The position numbers and the translations under genes are program-made. A DNA stretch of 64,000 nucleotides from Yoonia sp. F2084L. GTDB taxonomy: Bacteria; Pseudomonadota; Alphaproteobacteria; Rhodobacterales; Rhodobacteraceae. Positions 35,629 to 45,319 of the stretch are shown here, piece by piece. The notes beneath the pieces are model-generated. The model was given only the letters and a program-made list of their open reading frames with translations. It did no database searches and was not told the DNA's origin. Position 1 is the first letter of the stretch, and each line of letters opens with the position of its first letter. Location: positions 434,001-498,000 of the forward strand of contig NZ_JALKAH010000001.1 of NCBI RefSeq assembly GCF_023015625.1. The letters are read 5' to 3'.

Positions 35629-36144
35629 TTAGAACGGGATTTCGTCGTCCATGTCGCTGCCGCCACCGCCGCCAGATGGAGCACCGCCGCTGCCACCGCC
35701 GCCATAACCATCGGATGAGCCGCCACCGTATCCGCCGCTGGATGATCCGCCGCCGTAATTACCGCCGCCGCCACCACCGCCACCGCCGTCGCTGCGGCCA
35801 TCAAGCATTGTTAGCGTGCCGTCGTAGCCGTTCAGCACAACTTCGGTCGAATAACGATCCTGACCGGACTGATCCTGCCATTTGCGAGTTTGCAGCTTGC
35901 CTTCGATATAAACCTTGGAGCCTTTTTTTAGATACTGCTCAGCGATACGCACAAGACCTTCCTGAAAGATCGCAACAGTGTGCCATTCAGTTTTTTCGCG
36001 CCGCTCACCGGTGTTTTTGTCTTTCCAGTTTTCAGAGGTCGCGATGCGCAGATTGGCAACCTTGCCGCCGTTCTGGAACGTCCGCACTTCGGGGTCAGCC
36101 CCCAGATTACCGATAAGGATAACTTTGTTCACTGATCCGGCCAT
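35629..36144 (-). CDS. ssb: single-stranded DNA-binding protein
   Basis: A 171-residue SSB. The OB-fold starts at [15 protein letters not shown] and includes [23 protein letters not shown] Gly/Ser-rich linker (about 118-160) encodes the GGC-repeat stretch at about 35660-35790, and the protein ends with the acidic partner-binding tip DMDDEIPF. The start at 36144 has GGAGGTGCC upstream; a longer frame to 36195 adds non-conserved residues. Confidence 0.95.
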   Translation of the reverse strand: MAGSVNKVILIGNLGADPEVRTFQNGGKVANLRIATSENWKDKNTGERREKTEWHTVAIFQEGLVRIAEQYLKKGSKVYIEGKLQTRKWQDQSGQDRYSTEVVLNGYDGTLTMLDGRSDGGGGGGGGGNYGGGSSSGGYGGGSSDGYGGGGSGGAPSGGGGGSDMDDEIPF

Positions 36145-36262
36145 ACTGGCACCTCCGACGATTCTGCTTTGCCGCTTCTGCGGCACCCGACACATGGCGT
36201 AACAAGGTTAACGGCAGGTTTCTAGGGGTTTAGCTTGGCCGTTGGCCACAAAAGGACTAAGT

Positions 36263-36874
36263 ATGCGGGATCGAAATGCGAAAGCTGCTCTTGTGACCCG
36301 ACTGATCCTCATAATTTGCCTGACCACGGTGCTTTCAGCGCCGCCTTCTGTCGCGCAAGAACAGGTTTCAACGATGTCACGATCCGGGCTGCTGCAAAGC
36401 CAAACCTCTGTTTTGGATGGCCGCGCGGCTGAGCAATATGAAAATTCTGTTCGGTTGCTGCCACCACGCGCTGAGGGGTTCGCGATCGCGCCGACGTATG
36501 CCGGGGGTTACACCGGACCCTACATGCGCTTGGCCCAATCGGCGGCGACCAAACATGGTGTCCCGGTGGGGTTGTTCCTACGATTGGTTGAGCAGGAAAG
36601 CGGCTGGAACGCCACGGCACGGTCCGTGAAGGGCGCGCTGGGACTGGCACAGTTGATGCCTGCCACGGCGCAGGCGTTGGGGGTTGATCCACTGGATCCT
36701 GTGCAGAATCTGGAAGGCGGCGCGCGGTATTTGCGTGCACAGTTCGAGACGTTTGGATCATGGCCTTTAGCGCTGGCAGCCTATAACGCGGGGCCGGGGG
36801 CTGTAACGCGCCATGGCGGTGTGCCGCCGTTTGCCGAAACCCAGAATTACGTGCAGGTGATTTGGGGGCAATAG
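36263..36874 (+). CDS. lytic transglycosylase (SLT domain)
   Basis: A 203-residue exported murein lytic transglycosylase. A signal peptide (hydrophobic 11-27, cleavage near SVAQE) is followed by an SLT domain from about 88 with catalytic Glu112 in EQESGWNATA, then GLAQLMPATA and YNAGPGAV. It cuts the glycan strand, leaving anhydromuramyl ends. The ATG at 36263 has AAAGGA upstream and is preferred over a TTG seven codons earlier. Confidence 0.92.
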   Translation: MRDRNAKAALVTRLILIICLTTVLSAPPSVAQEQVSTMSRSGLLQSQTSVLDGRAAEQYENSVRLLPPRAEGFAIAPTYAGGYTGPYMRLAQSAATKHGVPVGLFLRLVEQESGWNATARSVKGALGLAQLMPATAQALGVDPLDPVQNLEGGARYLRAQFETFGSWPLALAAYNAGPGAVTRHGGVPPFAETQNYVQVIWGQ

Positions 36875-36882
36875 TGGCCCTT

Positions 36883-36906
36883 GCCGAAGGCTTTGCAGCC
36901 TCCGGC
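36883..36906. terminator. hairpin between convergent genes
   Basis: GCCG-A-AGGCT, loop TTGC, AGCCT-C-CGGC: nine pairs with one A-C mismatch, placed in the 45-base gap between the lytic transglycosylase and the ABC ATPase genes. No long T run follows on either strand, so termination would be weak or the hairpin may protect mRNA ends. Confidence 0.45.
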
Positions 36907-36919
36907 GCAGGTCTGAAGC

Positions 36920-38992
36920 CTATTCTGCCGCAATCTGGATCACAGGTTCCATATCAGCGAGGTCTGCATCGCTGAGGTGGCATTTGATCTGGTGACCCTC
37001 GGCCAGCATCCGGACCGGTGGGACTTCCTTTTCGCAAAGCCCGCCTGCGACCTTTGATTTCCAGTTGCACCGTGTCTGGAACGGACAACCGCTGGGCGGG
37101 TTCATCGCGGATGGGATGTCACCTTCCAGCACGATGTGCTTTTTCTTAACGCGGGTGTCGGCGATTGGCACGGCTGACAGCAGCGCCTCTGTGTACGGGT
37201 GATAGGGGGGCGAGAACACCTGATCGGTGCTACCCAATTCGACCACATGACCCAGATACATGACCATCACGCGGTCCGACAGATAGCGCACGATAGACAG
37301 ATCATGGCTGATGAACAGCAGTGTCGTCTTATGCTCACGCTGAATTTCCATCAGCAGATCGGTGACCGCAGCCTGCACTGACACATCAAGCGCCGAGACC
37401 GGTTCATCCGCCACAACAATCCGCGCATCACCTGCAAAGGCCCGGGCAATACCGACGCGTTGCTTTTGACCACCTGAGAGTTGGCGCGGCATTCGGTCGG
37501 CGAAGGCGCGGGGTAGTTTCACCAGATCAAGCAGGTTGAGCATCCGCTCGCGTCGCTCTGCATCATTGTTGCCGATGCCAAAGATTTCCAGCGCACGCAT
37601 GATTTGGCGCCCGACCGTCATGGATGGATTGAGTGTATCAAAGGGGTTCTGAAACACCATCTGGATATCCGCGATCGTCTTGGTGTCGCGCTTTTCGATC
37701 GGGATGTTGCCAATGGATTTATTGTCGAGCAGGATTTCTCCTTCGGTCGCTGTTTCCAGCCCCATCAGCACCTTGGCAAACGTGGATTTGCCGCAGCCGG
37801 ATTCGCCCACTATCGCCAGCGTTTCGCTTTCACGTGCTTCAAAGCTGAGGGTTTCATTGGCTTTCACGACCTTCTTGTCGCCACCGCCGAAGAGTGCGTT
37901 TGCTGCAACCTCATAGTATTTCTTGAGGTTGTCCATTTTCAGGACAACTTGCCCCGGTTCGGGCTTTTCGGTTTGCGGGCCTACGTCAATAGGGGCCTGC
38001 CAGTCAATTTCCTTGAATTTCAGGCAGCGCGACTGGTGGCGGTCATTGCCGGGGACGGGTTCCATCGGGATGAAACCTGCATCACAGCGCCCGGCCTCGA
38101 AATAATCGCAGCGCGGGCCGAAGTTGCAGCCATTGGGCCGTTCATGCGGCAAGGGAAAGTTGCCCGGAATAGCAATCAGGGGCCGCGCGTTCTTGTCTGC
38201 GCCGGGCAGGGGGATCGAACGGAACAGCGCCTGTGTGTAGGGGTGCTGCATTTCGTCAAAGACGTCTTCGATGCTGCCGCGTTCCACCGCTTCGCCCGAA
38301 TACATCACGCAAATGCGGTCGCAGGTTTCCAGCACAAGCCCAAGGTTGTGGCTGATGAACAGCATGGAGGTGCCGTATTTCTTGCCAAGGTCCTTGACCA
38401 GTTCCACAACCGCGGCCTCCACCGTCACGTCAAGCGCAGTTGTCGGTTCATCAAGGATGAGCAAGGACGGTTTCGACATCAGCGCCATCGCGATGACGAT
38501 CCGCTGCTGCTGACCACCCGATAGCTGATGCGGATAGCTTTGCAGCATCCGTTCCGGGTCGGGCAGCTTTACGTCTGTGACGACTTCCAGCGCGCGGGCG
38601 TAGGCCTCTTTCTCGCCCACGCCTTCGTGGATCATCGGCACTTCCATTAGCTGTTTACCGATTTTCATGGCCGGGTTCAGGGACGCCATAGGTTCCTGGT
38701 AGATCATCGCGATTTCAGAGCCGCGAATGTCACGCAGTTCCTCTGGACTCATTTCATTGAGTTCACGGCCTTTAAACTTGATCGAGCCGCCGACGATGCG
38801 CCCGTTCACGCCAAGATCTTGCATGACCCCCAAAGCGACGGTGGATTTGCCGCAACCGGATTCGCCCACAAGGCCAAGCGCCTCACCGGGCATGACGGTG
38901 GCTGAAAAATCCATCACCGCAGGGATTTCACGCAGGCGGGTGAAGAAGGAAATCGAAAGCTTGTCGATCTCAAGGATTGGTTGATCAGTCAT
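36920..38992 (-). CDS. peptide-type ABC transporter ATPase, DppD-DppF fusion
   Basis: A 690-residue protein with two complete ABC ATPase domains. The first (about 5-330) has Walker A VGESGCGKST near 42-51, signature LSGGQQQRI and the oligopeptide C-terminal Cys motif region (NGCNFGPRCDYFEAGRCD). The second (about 345-675) has a second VGESGCGKST, LSGGQKQRV and SGCPFQTRCNWKSK. It would energise an importer for peptides or similar solutes. The Cys-rich tails are typical of Dpp/Opp ATPases. Last gene of the minus-strand ABC operon. Confidence 0.93.
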   Translation of the reverse strand: MTDQPILEIDKLSISFFTRLREIPAVMDFSATVMPGEALGLVGESGCGKSTVALGVMQDLGVNGRIVGGSIKFKGRELNEMSPEELRDIRGSEIAMIYQEPMASLNPAMKIGKQLMEVPMIHEGVGEKEAYARALEVVTDVKLPDPERMLQSYPHQLSGGQQQRIVIAMALMSKPSLLILDEPTTALDVTVEAAVVELVKDLGKKYGTSMLFISHNLGLVLETCDRICVMYSGEAVERGSIEDVFDEMQHPYTQALFRSIPLPGADKNARPLIAIPGNFPLPHERPNGCNFGPRCDYFEAGRCDAGFIPMEPVPGNDRHQSRCLKFKEIDWQAPIDVGPQTEKPEPGQVVLKMDNLKKYYEVAANALFGGGDKKVVKANETLSFEARESETLAIVGESGCGKSTFAKVLMGLETATEGEILLDNKSIGNIPIEKRDTKTIADIQMVFQNPFDTLNPSMTVGRQIMRALEIFGIGNNDAERRERMLNLLDLVKLPRAFADRMPRQLSGGQKQRVGIARAFAGDARIVVADEPVSALDVSVQAAVTDLLMEIQREHKTTLLFISHDLSIVRYLSDRVMVMYLGHVVELGSTDQVFSPPYHPYTEALLSAVPIADTRVKKKHIVLEGDIPSAMNPPSGCPFQTRCNWKSKVAGGLCEKEVPPVRMLAEGHQIKCHLSDADLADMEPVIQIAAE

Positions 38993-38994
38993 GA

Positions 38995-40440
38995 TTAGTC
39001 CTTCAAGCTTTCTTCACGCAGACCGTCGGCCAGCAGGTTGAGGCCCAAGACAAGGCTCAAGAGTGCAGCCGCCGGTGGCAGGGCAGGGTGTGCAAAAATC
39101 AACAAAAGCTTACGGCCCTCATTGATGGTCGATCCCCAGTCAGGGCTTTCAGACGAAAGACCCAAGCCGAAGAAGCCCAAGGTACCCAAAAGGATGGTGG
39201 TGTAACCGATCCGCAGGCAGAAATCGACGATTAGCGGACCGCGTGCGTTCGGCAGGATTTCCCACAGCATGATGTACCAGGCACCTTCCCCACGGGTTTG
39301 CGCGGCGGCGACATAGTCGCGCGTGCGCAGGTCCAGCGTCAGGCCTCGGACGATACGGAACACGGTGGGTGCATTCACGAAGACCACCGAGACAAAGACC
39401 ACAAGGATCGAGATATCAAAGAGGTCCATCCATGCAGGTAGGAAGTCGATCACTGTGCCTTTTTGGTTGATGACCGACAGATAAAGCCAACCCAAGATAC
39501 CCAGGACCGGGATCAGAATAGCATTCCGTTTCGCCGGTTGCGTGTAGTAGCGCGAGTTCAGCAGCACGCCAAAAAAAATCAGCGGGAAGATGAACAGGAA
39601 CGCGGCCATATAGGATGGGATACCTGTTTCGACGATCTCTGGCGTGACCAGCAGGTAGAACAGTAAGATCACGGGGAAAGCCAGGATCAGGTTGGCAACG
39701 AACGACAGGAACGTATCCAATTTGCCGCCGTAGAAACCCGCAGGCAGGCCCAGCGTGATCCCGACCATAAACGCAAAGATCGTGGCCAGTGGCGCAATGG
39801 CGATGACAAAGACAGACCCTTGGACCACGCGGCTAAAGATATCCCGCGCAAGGTTGTCGCCACCCAGCAGGTAGTGCGGAATCGCGCCCGTGGTGCCTTC
39901 TGGAACAGGGACACCGGGGCCCTTGTTCTTGAGGCCGGACACCTGAGACAGGTAATCATGGGTCGCGATCATGTCGAACATGCCGACAAAAAGTGCTGTG
40001 AACACCCAGAACATCACCAGACCAAAGCCGATCATGCCGACTGTGCTGTCAAAGAGTTTTCCGTAGAGGCCCAGCTTGCGCTTATAGACGATTGAAAGGG
40101 TGAAAAGCGCGATGAGTGACACCCAAACCGGCAGGAACCGTTTGGACACTTCGCCGACGATCCCGGCTGATCCATAAGGCATGACCTGTGGCACGACGAT
40201 ATAGGCGACCACAATCGCCAGCACGCCAAGAAAAGCGTATTTCACGCCGGTTTCAGCCAGCCCCAAAGGGCCAGTGGTTGCCGCTATCGTGCCGTCAGGA
40301 TTGGATTGCAGCGTTTGTGCCGGGGCAAAGAACCCCAGAATGAGTTGCGCGACGATCGCTACGGCCAGTAACGCCAGCAGAACCATAAGCGCAGGGTTGA
40401 GGATGGTGCCGAGGCTGCCTGTCCATGTGAGAGCTTCCAT
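38995..40440 (-). CDS. ABC transporter permease, DppC-like, enlarged
   Basis: A 481-residue inner-membrane permease, much longer than the usual 280-310 of DppC. An N-terminal extension of about 170 residues adds three to four hydrophobic segments. An internal insertion (about 265-350, with RYYTQPAKRNAILIPVLG) separates the core helices. The EAA loop that contacts the ATPase is present in DYVAAAQTRGEGAWYIMLWE near 388-407. GLGLSSESPDWGSTINEGR and a normal C-terminus follow. Two bases separate it from the ATPase gene. Confidence 0.87.
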   Translation of the reverse strand: MEALTWTGSLGTILNPALMVLLALLAVAIVAQLILGFFAPAQTLQSNPDGTIAATTGPLGLAETGVKYAFLGVLAIVVAYIVVPQVMPYGSAGIVGEVSKRFLPVWVSLIALFTLSIVYKRKLGLYGKLFDSTVGMIGFGLVMFWVFTALFVGMFDMIATHDYLSQVSGLKNKGPGVPVPEGTTGAIPHYLLGGDNLARDIFSRVVQGSVFVIAIAPLATIFAFMVGITLGLPAGFYGGKLDTFLSFVANLILAFPVILLFYLLVTPEIVETGIPSYMAAFLFIFPLIFFGVLLNSRYYTQPAKRNAILIPVLGILGWLYLSVINQKGTVIDFLPAWMDLFDISILVVFVSVVFVNAPTVFRIVRGLTLDLRTRDYVAAAQTRGEGAWYIMLWEILPNARGPLIVDFCLRIGYTTILLGTLGFFGLGLSSESPDWGSTINEGRKLLLIFAHPALPPAAALLSLVLGLNLLADGLREESLKD

Positions 40441-40453
40441 GTCCTGTCCTCCT

Positions 40454-41500
40454 TTATGAAATGCGAATGCGTGGGTTCAGGAACACATAGCCGATGTCGG
40501 ATATCAGCTGTGTGATCAGGACCACGAAGACGGAAACGATGGAAACACCCAGCAACAGCTCGATGTCGTTATTGCCAGCGGCCTGCACCAGCACCCAGCC
40601 AAAGCCCTTGTAGTTAAACAAGGTCTCGACGATGACGACGCCGTTCAGCAGCCAGGGGAATTGCAGCATGATCACCGTGAAAGGGGCGATCAGTGCGTTG
40701 CGCAGGGCGTGTTTGAGGACGATCTTGGGAAAGCTGACACCCTTGAGCCGGGCAGTGCGGATGTATTGGGCTGTCATGACCTCGGTCATCGACGCCCGCG
40801 TCATCCGCGCAATATAGCCCATGCCATAAAGTGCAATGGTAATGACAGGCAGGAAGAAGTTTTCAAACGTCGCATCTTCCATCGCGCTGGTGGCGGTGCC
40901 TTTGAACCATTGCATCCCAAAGGTCGCGGTCGCAAAGACCGAGATGAAGACAACACCGGATACATATTCAGGCGTCGCCGTGGACACGATGGACACTGTG
41001 GAAAGGCTGCGGTCTGTGCGTGATCCTTCACGCATGCCGGCCAGGACGCCAAGGATCAGCGCGCCGGGGACCATGACCACCATCACCCAGAACATCAATT
41101 TGCCGGTCAGGCCAAGGCGGGTGGCGACAATGGTGCCGACCTCATCCTTAAATACTGTCGAATAGCCCCAGTCGCCTTGCAGGATGCCGCAGAAGGTCGA
41201 GGCATCCTCAACTGCGACACCGGGTCCGGCGCATCTTGCGCGCGTCTCTCCGTCAGAGCCTTCAATGACGTAACCGGGTAAAACCCCTAACCATTGGCCG
41301 TATTTCACTGGCAAGGCTTGGCTGTAACCTCGGTTGTCAAGCCAGCTGACCACAGCGTCGTCCGACATGCGGGCGTTGCCTTGGGTTTTGGCAAGTTTTT
41401 CAAGGTTCGGTGCAAGGTTCGTCAGCCAGAACACAATGAATGTCAGGCAGAGTGCCGTGAGGAGCATGACCCCAAGGCGGCGCAGAATAAACAATCCCAT
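40454..41500 (-). CDS. ABC transporter permease, DppB-like
   Basis: A 348-residue permease with six main hydrophobic segments. The family start is FILRRLGVMLLTALCLTFIVFWL, and the EAA loop is near YIRTARLKGVSFPKIVLKHA. A periplasmic loop after the first helix carries two cysteines. Pairs with the DppC-like gene 13 bases downstream. Confidence 0.92.
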   Translation of the reverse strand: MGLFILRRLGVMLLTALCLTFIVFWLTNLAPNLEKLAKTQGNARMSDDAVVSWLDNRGYSQALPVKYGQWLGVLPGYVIEGSDGETRARCAGPGVAVEDASTFCGILQGDWGYSTVFKDEVGTIVATRLGLTGKLMFWVMVVMVPGALILGVLAGMREGSRTDRSLSTVSIVSTATPEYVSGVVFISVFATATFGMQWFKGTATSAMEDATFENFFLPVITIALYGMGYIARMTRASMTEVMTAQYIRTARLKGVSFPKIVLKHALRNALIAPFTVIMLQFPWLLNGVVIVETLFNYKGFGWVLVQAAGNNDIELLLGVSIVSVFVVLITQLISDIGYVFLNPRIRIS

Positions 41501-41594
41501 AAAGGTATGAGCCCCTGTTGGTGAGCAGCGTCAGGACTTTGCCCGACTTGACGTAAATTGTGGCCCCGATTTGCCGGTGGTCCACATGTGATCG

Positions 41595-41626
41595 AAAAAG
41601 GGCCGCCCCAGCGGTGGGACGGCCCT
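41595..41626 (-). terminator. intrinsic terminator/attenuator after the binding-protein gene
   Basis: On the minus strand, a 12-base arm hairpin (41599-41626; AGGGCCG plus CCCA, one mismatch, GCGG loop) is followed by five T residues. It sits 8 bases after the substrate-binding-protein stop and before the permease genes. Partial readthrough would give more binding protein than membrane subunits, a common design in ABC operons. Confidence 0.75.
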
Positions 41627-41633
41627 GATCGGT

Positions 41634-43292
41634 TTAGGCTGCGAATGCCACCTTATACATCTGCGGCAGGTATGCGATATTCATATCCCAACCGACGATG
41701 CCAGGCTTGGAGTGACGGTAAAGCGAACGCCAGTAGGGCTGGATCGTCACACCTTCGTCGGTCATGATCGCCTGCAGCTTGGCCATCACTTCGCGGCGTG
41801 CATCTGCATCCGCGATTGAGTTGGCTTCGGCCAGAAGTGCATCAAACTCGGCATTTGCAAAGCCGCTTTCGTTCCATGCTTCGCCGGAACGATAAGCCAG
41901 ACCAAGGATCTGGGTGTCCAGAGGACGGTGGTTCCAGTTGGTGGAAGAGAACGGATACTTCGTCCAGTCGTTCCAGAAGGTCGAGCCCGGAATGATTGTC
42001 CGCTTCACGTTGAAGCCAGCATCACGCAACTGGGCTGCGACAGCATCAGTTGTGTTCTTACGCCAGTCATCGTCGATGGACACGATTTCCATCTCAAAGT
42101 CCTGCATGCCTGCTTCTGTTAGCAGGGCAAGTGCGCCTTCTGGGTCGTATGGCATACCGGGAACGTCCGCCCATGCAGGGTGCATTGGGCCAACGTGCTG
42201 GTTGCGCGCAACGGCACCAAGGTTGGAATAGCCCAACTCAAGGCAGACCGCGTTATCAACGGCCATGGCAATCGCCTGACGGACGCGCTTGTCTGCATAT
42301 GGTGTGATGCCATCCACTTCGGCCAACTGGTTTGGACGGATCGCAATGGTTGCACCCGATGCGACTTCAGAGCGTTCCCAGCCGATGCCTTCGACGATTT
42401 CGACAAAGTCGCCGACAGTTTCGTAGAACATATCCACTTCGTCAGCGGCGGCCGCAGCAACCCATGCGGATGGGTCTGTGCCGTAGTCGATGTATTCGAT
42501 GCGGTCGAGGAATGCGCCTTTGCCTTCGGCATAGCCCCACCACTCAAAACCTTCGTTGCGGACCAGCACGCCTTTGACACCCACTTCAAGGCTTTCTGGC
42601 AGGTAAGGACCGGTGCCGACAGGGTTGCCGACCATGTTTTCGGCATCAAAGTCAGCAGGTACGATTGCGGCAGGATAATCCGCCATACCCGCGATCAGCG
42701 AGATATCTGAACCCGGCAGGTTCAGGCGCACTGTCAGGTCGTCAACAACCTCGATACCGCCTTCAACGGCTGTGCCTGTGGCTTCGTCGACCAAGATCGC
42801 AAAACGGCCGGCCATTGAGTTGCCTTCAAAGTTCTTGTCGCACCAGCCTTCGATATTGCGAGCAACATCTGCGGCGGTAAAGTCGCTGCCGTCGTTCCAT
42901 TTCACACCCGGACGGACGTTCAACGTGTAAACGGTTGCGTCGTCGTTCACTTCCCAGCTGCTGAGCAACATTGGCGCAAAGGAACCGTCGTTGTTGTATT
43001 CAACAAGGTATTCCAGCCAGCCGTGTGAGAAATAGGCGATCTGCGTCCAGTCGTATGTGCGCGGATCTTTCAGCGCGCGCACTTCCATTTGCATGCGGAC
43101 CGTACCGCCTTGCTGTGCGTGCCCGGCGGCTTGCGCGGGGGCAGCGGCACCGATCAGCCCGTAGGCTGCGGTCGCTGTCACACCAAGCGCGGTTGTGCGT
43201 GCGAGGAATTCGCGGCGATCAATTTTGCCGGCCTTTTCTTCCTCTGCGTACATCAACGCCGCTGGATGGATTGATTTTTGTGAGTGCGTCAT
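41634..43292 (-). CDS. ABC transporter substrate-binding protein (peptide type), Tat-exported
   Basis: A 552-residue family 5 (DppA/OppA-type) periplasmic binding protein. The N-terminus carries a twin-arginine signal ([14 protein letters not shown]) with cleavage near APAQAAGH. The SBP_bac_5 core includes [20 protein letters not shown] and the [13 protein letters not shown] segment. ATG 43292 is preferred because GGGAGAAACG precedes it; the frame extends to 43346 without a ribosome site. The ligand may be a peptide or another solute. It is the first gene of the operon, followed by a terminator hairpin and then dppBCDF-like genes. Confidence 0.92.
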   Translation of the reverse strand: MTHSQKSIHPAALMYAEEEKAGKIDRREFLARTTALGVTATAAYGLIGAAAPAQAAGHAQQGGTVRMQMEVRALKDPRTYDWTQIAYFSHGWLEYLVEYNNDGSFAPMLLSSWEVNDDATVYTLNVRPGVKWNDGSDFTAADVARNIEGWCDKNFEGNSMAGRFAILVDEATGTAVEGGIEVVDDLTVRLNLPGSDISLIAGMADYPAAIVPADFDAENMVGNPVGTGPYLPESLEVGVKGVLVRNEGFEWWGYAEGKGAFLDRIEYIDYGTDPSAWVAAAAADEVDMFYETVGDFVEIVEGIGWERSEVASGATIAIRPNQLAEVDGITPYADKRVRQAIAMAVDNAVCLELGYSNLGAVARNQHVGPMHPAWADVPGMPYDPEGALALLTEAGMQDFEMEIVSIDDDWRKNTTDAVAAQLRDAGFNVKRTIIPGSTFWNDWTKYPFSSTNWNHRPLDTQILGLAYRSGEAWNESGFANAEFDALLAEANSIADADARREVMAKLQAIMTDEGVTIQPYWRSLYRHSKPGIVGWDMNIAYLPQMYKVAFAA

Positions 43293-43410
43293 TCGTTTCT
43301 CCCTGTGACACATTATTATTCTTGCCGGGAAACCGAACTGACGCATGATCGTCCATCACTCGTCTATACAGTATCCCGCCCGAACGCCATTCGGCACAAT
43401 TTTTCATCAC

Positions 43411-43461
43411 AGGTCAACCGGACCTTTGGGAAATCATGTAACAATTACGACAGGTAACCTG
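43411..43461. promoter_or_regulatory. paired inverted repeats upstream of the ABC operon
   Basis: AGGTC-AACCG-GACCT at 43411-43425 and CAGGT-A-ACCTG at 43451-43461 share AGGT/ACCT arms and lie between araC-type gene and binding-protein gene. The first overlaps a TTGACC (minus strand 43417-43412) that could be a -35 box. They are candidate operators, perhaps for the adjacent AraC-family regulator, but AraC proteins more often use direct repeats. Confidence 0.3.
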
Positions 43462-43529
43462 CACAAAAACGACATTTCGGGATATGCGTTCAAACCGCTT
43501 TGATGCTGCGTCGCGGCATTGCGATGTCG

Positions 43530-44345
43530 CTATATTCGGGCAGTACCGCCTTTTGCACGCCGAAATTCGGATGGGGTTTGCCCTGCTTTTTCCTGAAAAC
43601 TGCGCGTGAAATAGGCAGGTGATTGAAACCCCAGCGTTTGCGCAATCTCTTGAATGGGCTTGGCGGTATCGCGCAGCAGGACGCATGCCTCAAAGTGGAT
43701 GCGATCGTTCAGTAAAGACAGGGCAGAACGGTTACAGGTTTTGCGGCAACTCCGCGTCAGATGCGTTGGTGTTACCCCCAAAGCGGCCGCATAACTGGCC
43801 ACGCTGCGATCAGATTGAAAGTCCTGTGCGATCATCGTGGTATAGCGCGCGATCAGCTTGGCCGCGGCGCTGTTGCGACGTGCGTCAACTGTGGCCGGGT
43901 CGCGTTGGCGCAATTGCCGCTCAACAAAGATCGTCAGTAGCCCGAGGTGACAATTCGCCGCGCGCAGGTCGCCTTGGGGTTGAAGCTCTTTTTCAATCGC
44001 TTCGATCAGCGTGACCAGCTCTTTTTGCGGCACCACATCCAACAGCCGCAGGTGAAACGGTGAATCAGGCCAACCGTCCGCGTCAGGCAGGGTAAGCATC
44101 TGGCCAAATACCGTTGGCCCAACTTCGATGCCGTACATCGTGTGGGGTGGTACGTAGATCAGATTGTTGGGCCCATAGCCGTTCGTCAGCCCGGCAACGG
44201 TCACCCGCCCTTGACCTTTGGTGATGTGGATCAGGCGTCCGTGCGCATGGCTGCGCATCGCCTCGGTCCGCCATCGCGATGCGGGTCCAGCATAGCTAAT
44301 TGTGGCCAGCGCAAGCGCCGGAGGGACAGGTGTCATCATGCTCAT
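43530..44345 (-). CDS. AraC-family transcriptional regulator
   Basis: A 271-residue regulator with an N-terminal cupin-like sensor region (about 10-110) and a C-terminal double helix-turn-helix. The first helix pair has SVASYAAALGVTPTHLTRSCR, and the second has IQEIAQTLGFQSPAYFTRSF followed by FQEKAGQTPSEFRR. ATG 44345 has GAGG upstream; a TTG at 44375 is less likely. It sits 237 bases before the substrate-binding-protein gene on the same strand, so control of that importer is plausible. Confidence 0.9.
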   Translation of the reverse strand: MSMMTPVPPALALATISYAGPASRWRTEAMRSHAHGRLIHITKGQGRVTVAGLTNGYGPNNLIYVPPHTMYGIEVGPTVFGQMLTLPDADGWPDSPFHLRLLDVVPQKELVTLIEAIEKELQPQGDLRAANCHLGLLTIFVERQLRQRDPATVDARRNSAAAKLIARYTTMIAQDFQSDRSVASYAAALGVTPTHLTRSCRKTCNRSALSLLNDRIHFEACVLLRDTAKPIQEIAQTLGFQSPAYFTRSFQEKAGQTPSEFRRAKGGTARI

Positions 44346-44399
44346 CAACTTTGCCTCAATGTTGATTTTTGACAAGTCTGCGCAGAATTGCCTTTGACA

Positions 44400-45308
44400 T
44401 CAATCCACTGGATGATTCGCAAAGCGCAGTGTTGCAGATAAGTCAGGGCTGTCGGCGGCAATATGATGCCATGTTTTATGCCGTGCGCGGAACCACGTGC
44501 GCTGACGTTTGGCGTATTGGCGCGAGGCAGTGATAGCGGCTTCGCGTGCCTGGGGCAAGGTCAGCTCACCCCGCAAGTGCGCGATCAGCTCGGGCGCTCC
44601 GATCGCCTTTGAGGATAGATGATCCGGGTTCCAGGCAGGAAGCATGGCGCGCGCCTCACCCAACGCCCCATGCTCCAGCATCATGTCAAACCGGCGGGCA
44701 ATCCGATCATTCAACCAGTCCTTTGGTGCATCGAGCGTGATGCAAATGGCGGCGTCTGTAGGCAGCAACGGGGGCGGTGTCTCGTCTTGCCAGGCTGCCA
44801 GCGACTTGCCTGTGCTTTGCAAAACCTCCCATGCGCGCTGTACCCGCATCCGGTTTTGCATGTCGATACGTGCCGCCGTCGCGGCATCGAGTTCTGCTCG
44901 CAGTTGGTCTAGCGACATCTCATTTGCGTAATCGCGCATGGCAGGCGGTGTCGGCGGTATCTCTGCCAACCCCTGTGTGAGCGCGTTGAAGTAAAGCCCC
45001 GTACCACCGACAATGATTGGTCGTTCATCGCCCGACAGGAACGGTTTCACCTCGCGCAACCAATGCCCGACGGAATAAAATGCGTCAAAAGGCACGTGGC
45101 CATAAAGTGCGTGGGGCGCCTTTGCCAAGTCGTCACTATCAGGCCGCGCGGTCAGAATGCGCCAGCCGTCAAACACTTGCAGCGCATCTGCATTCACGAT
45201 CACACCGCCTTGCGACCGGGCGATCTGTAGCGCCAGCGCGGATTTGCCCGATGCGGTTGGACCCGCAATCAGGACAGGCGTTTGCGGCGTGATGATGACG
45301 CGCGGCAT
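44400..45308 (-). CDS. miaA: tRNA dimethylallyltransferase
   Basis: A 302-residue enzyme adding the dimethylallyl group to A37 of tRNAs that read U-starting codons. The P-loop is [12 protein letters not shown] near 17-28, followed by [31 protein letters not shown] and the C-terminal [12 protein letters not shown] tRNA-binding motif. Standard length. It has no clear ribosome site and follows the lipoprotein gene by 11 bases, so translation may depend on coupling. Confidence 0.95.
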   Translation of the reverse strand: MPRVIITPQTPVLIAGPTASGKSALALQIARSQGGVIVNADALQVFDGWRILTARPDSDDLAKAPHALYGHVPFDAFYSVGHWLREVKPFLSGDERPIIVGGTGLYFNALTQGLAEIPPTPPAMRDYANEMSLDQLRAELDAATAARIDMQNRMRVQRAWEVLQSTGKSLAAWQDETPPPLLPTDAAICITLDAPKDWLNDRIARRFDMMLEHGALGEARAMLPAWNPDHLSSKAIGAPELIAHLRGELTLPQAREAAITASRQYAKRQRTWFRARHKTWHHIAADSPDLSATLRFANHPVD

Positions 45309-45319
45309 CGGATGCGCGA

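Noticed and set aside
35660..35790. Dense GGC/GCC triplet repeats
   Set aside because: They encode the Gly/Ser-rich linker of SSB on the minus strand, not a separate repeat element or CRISPR.
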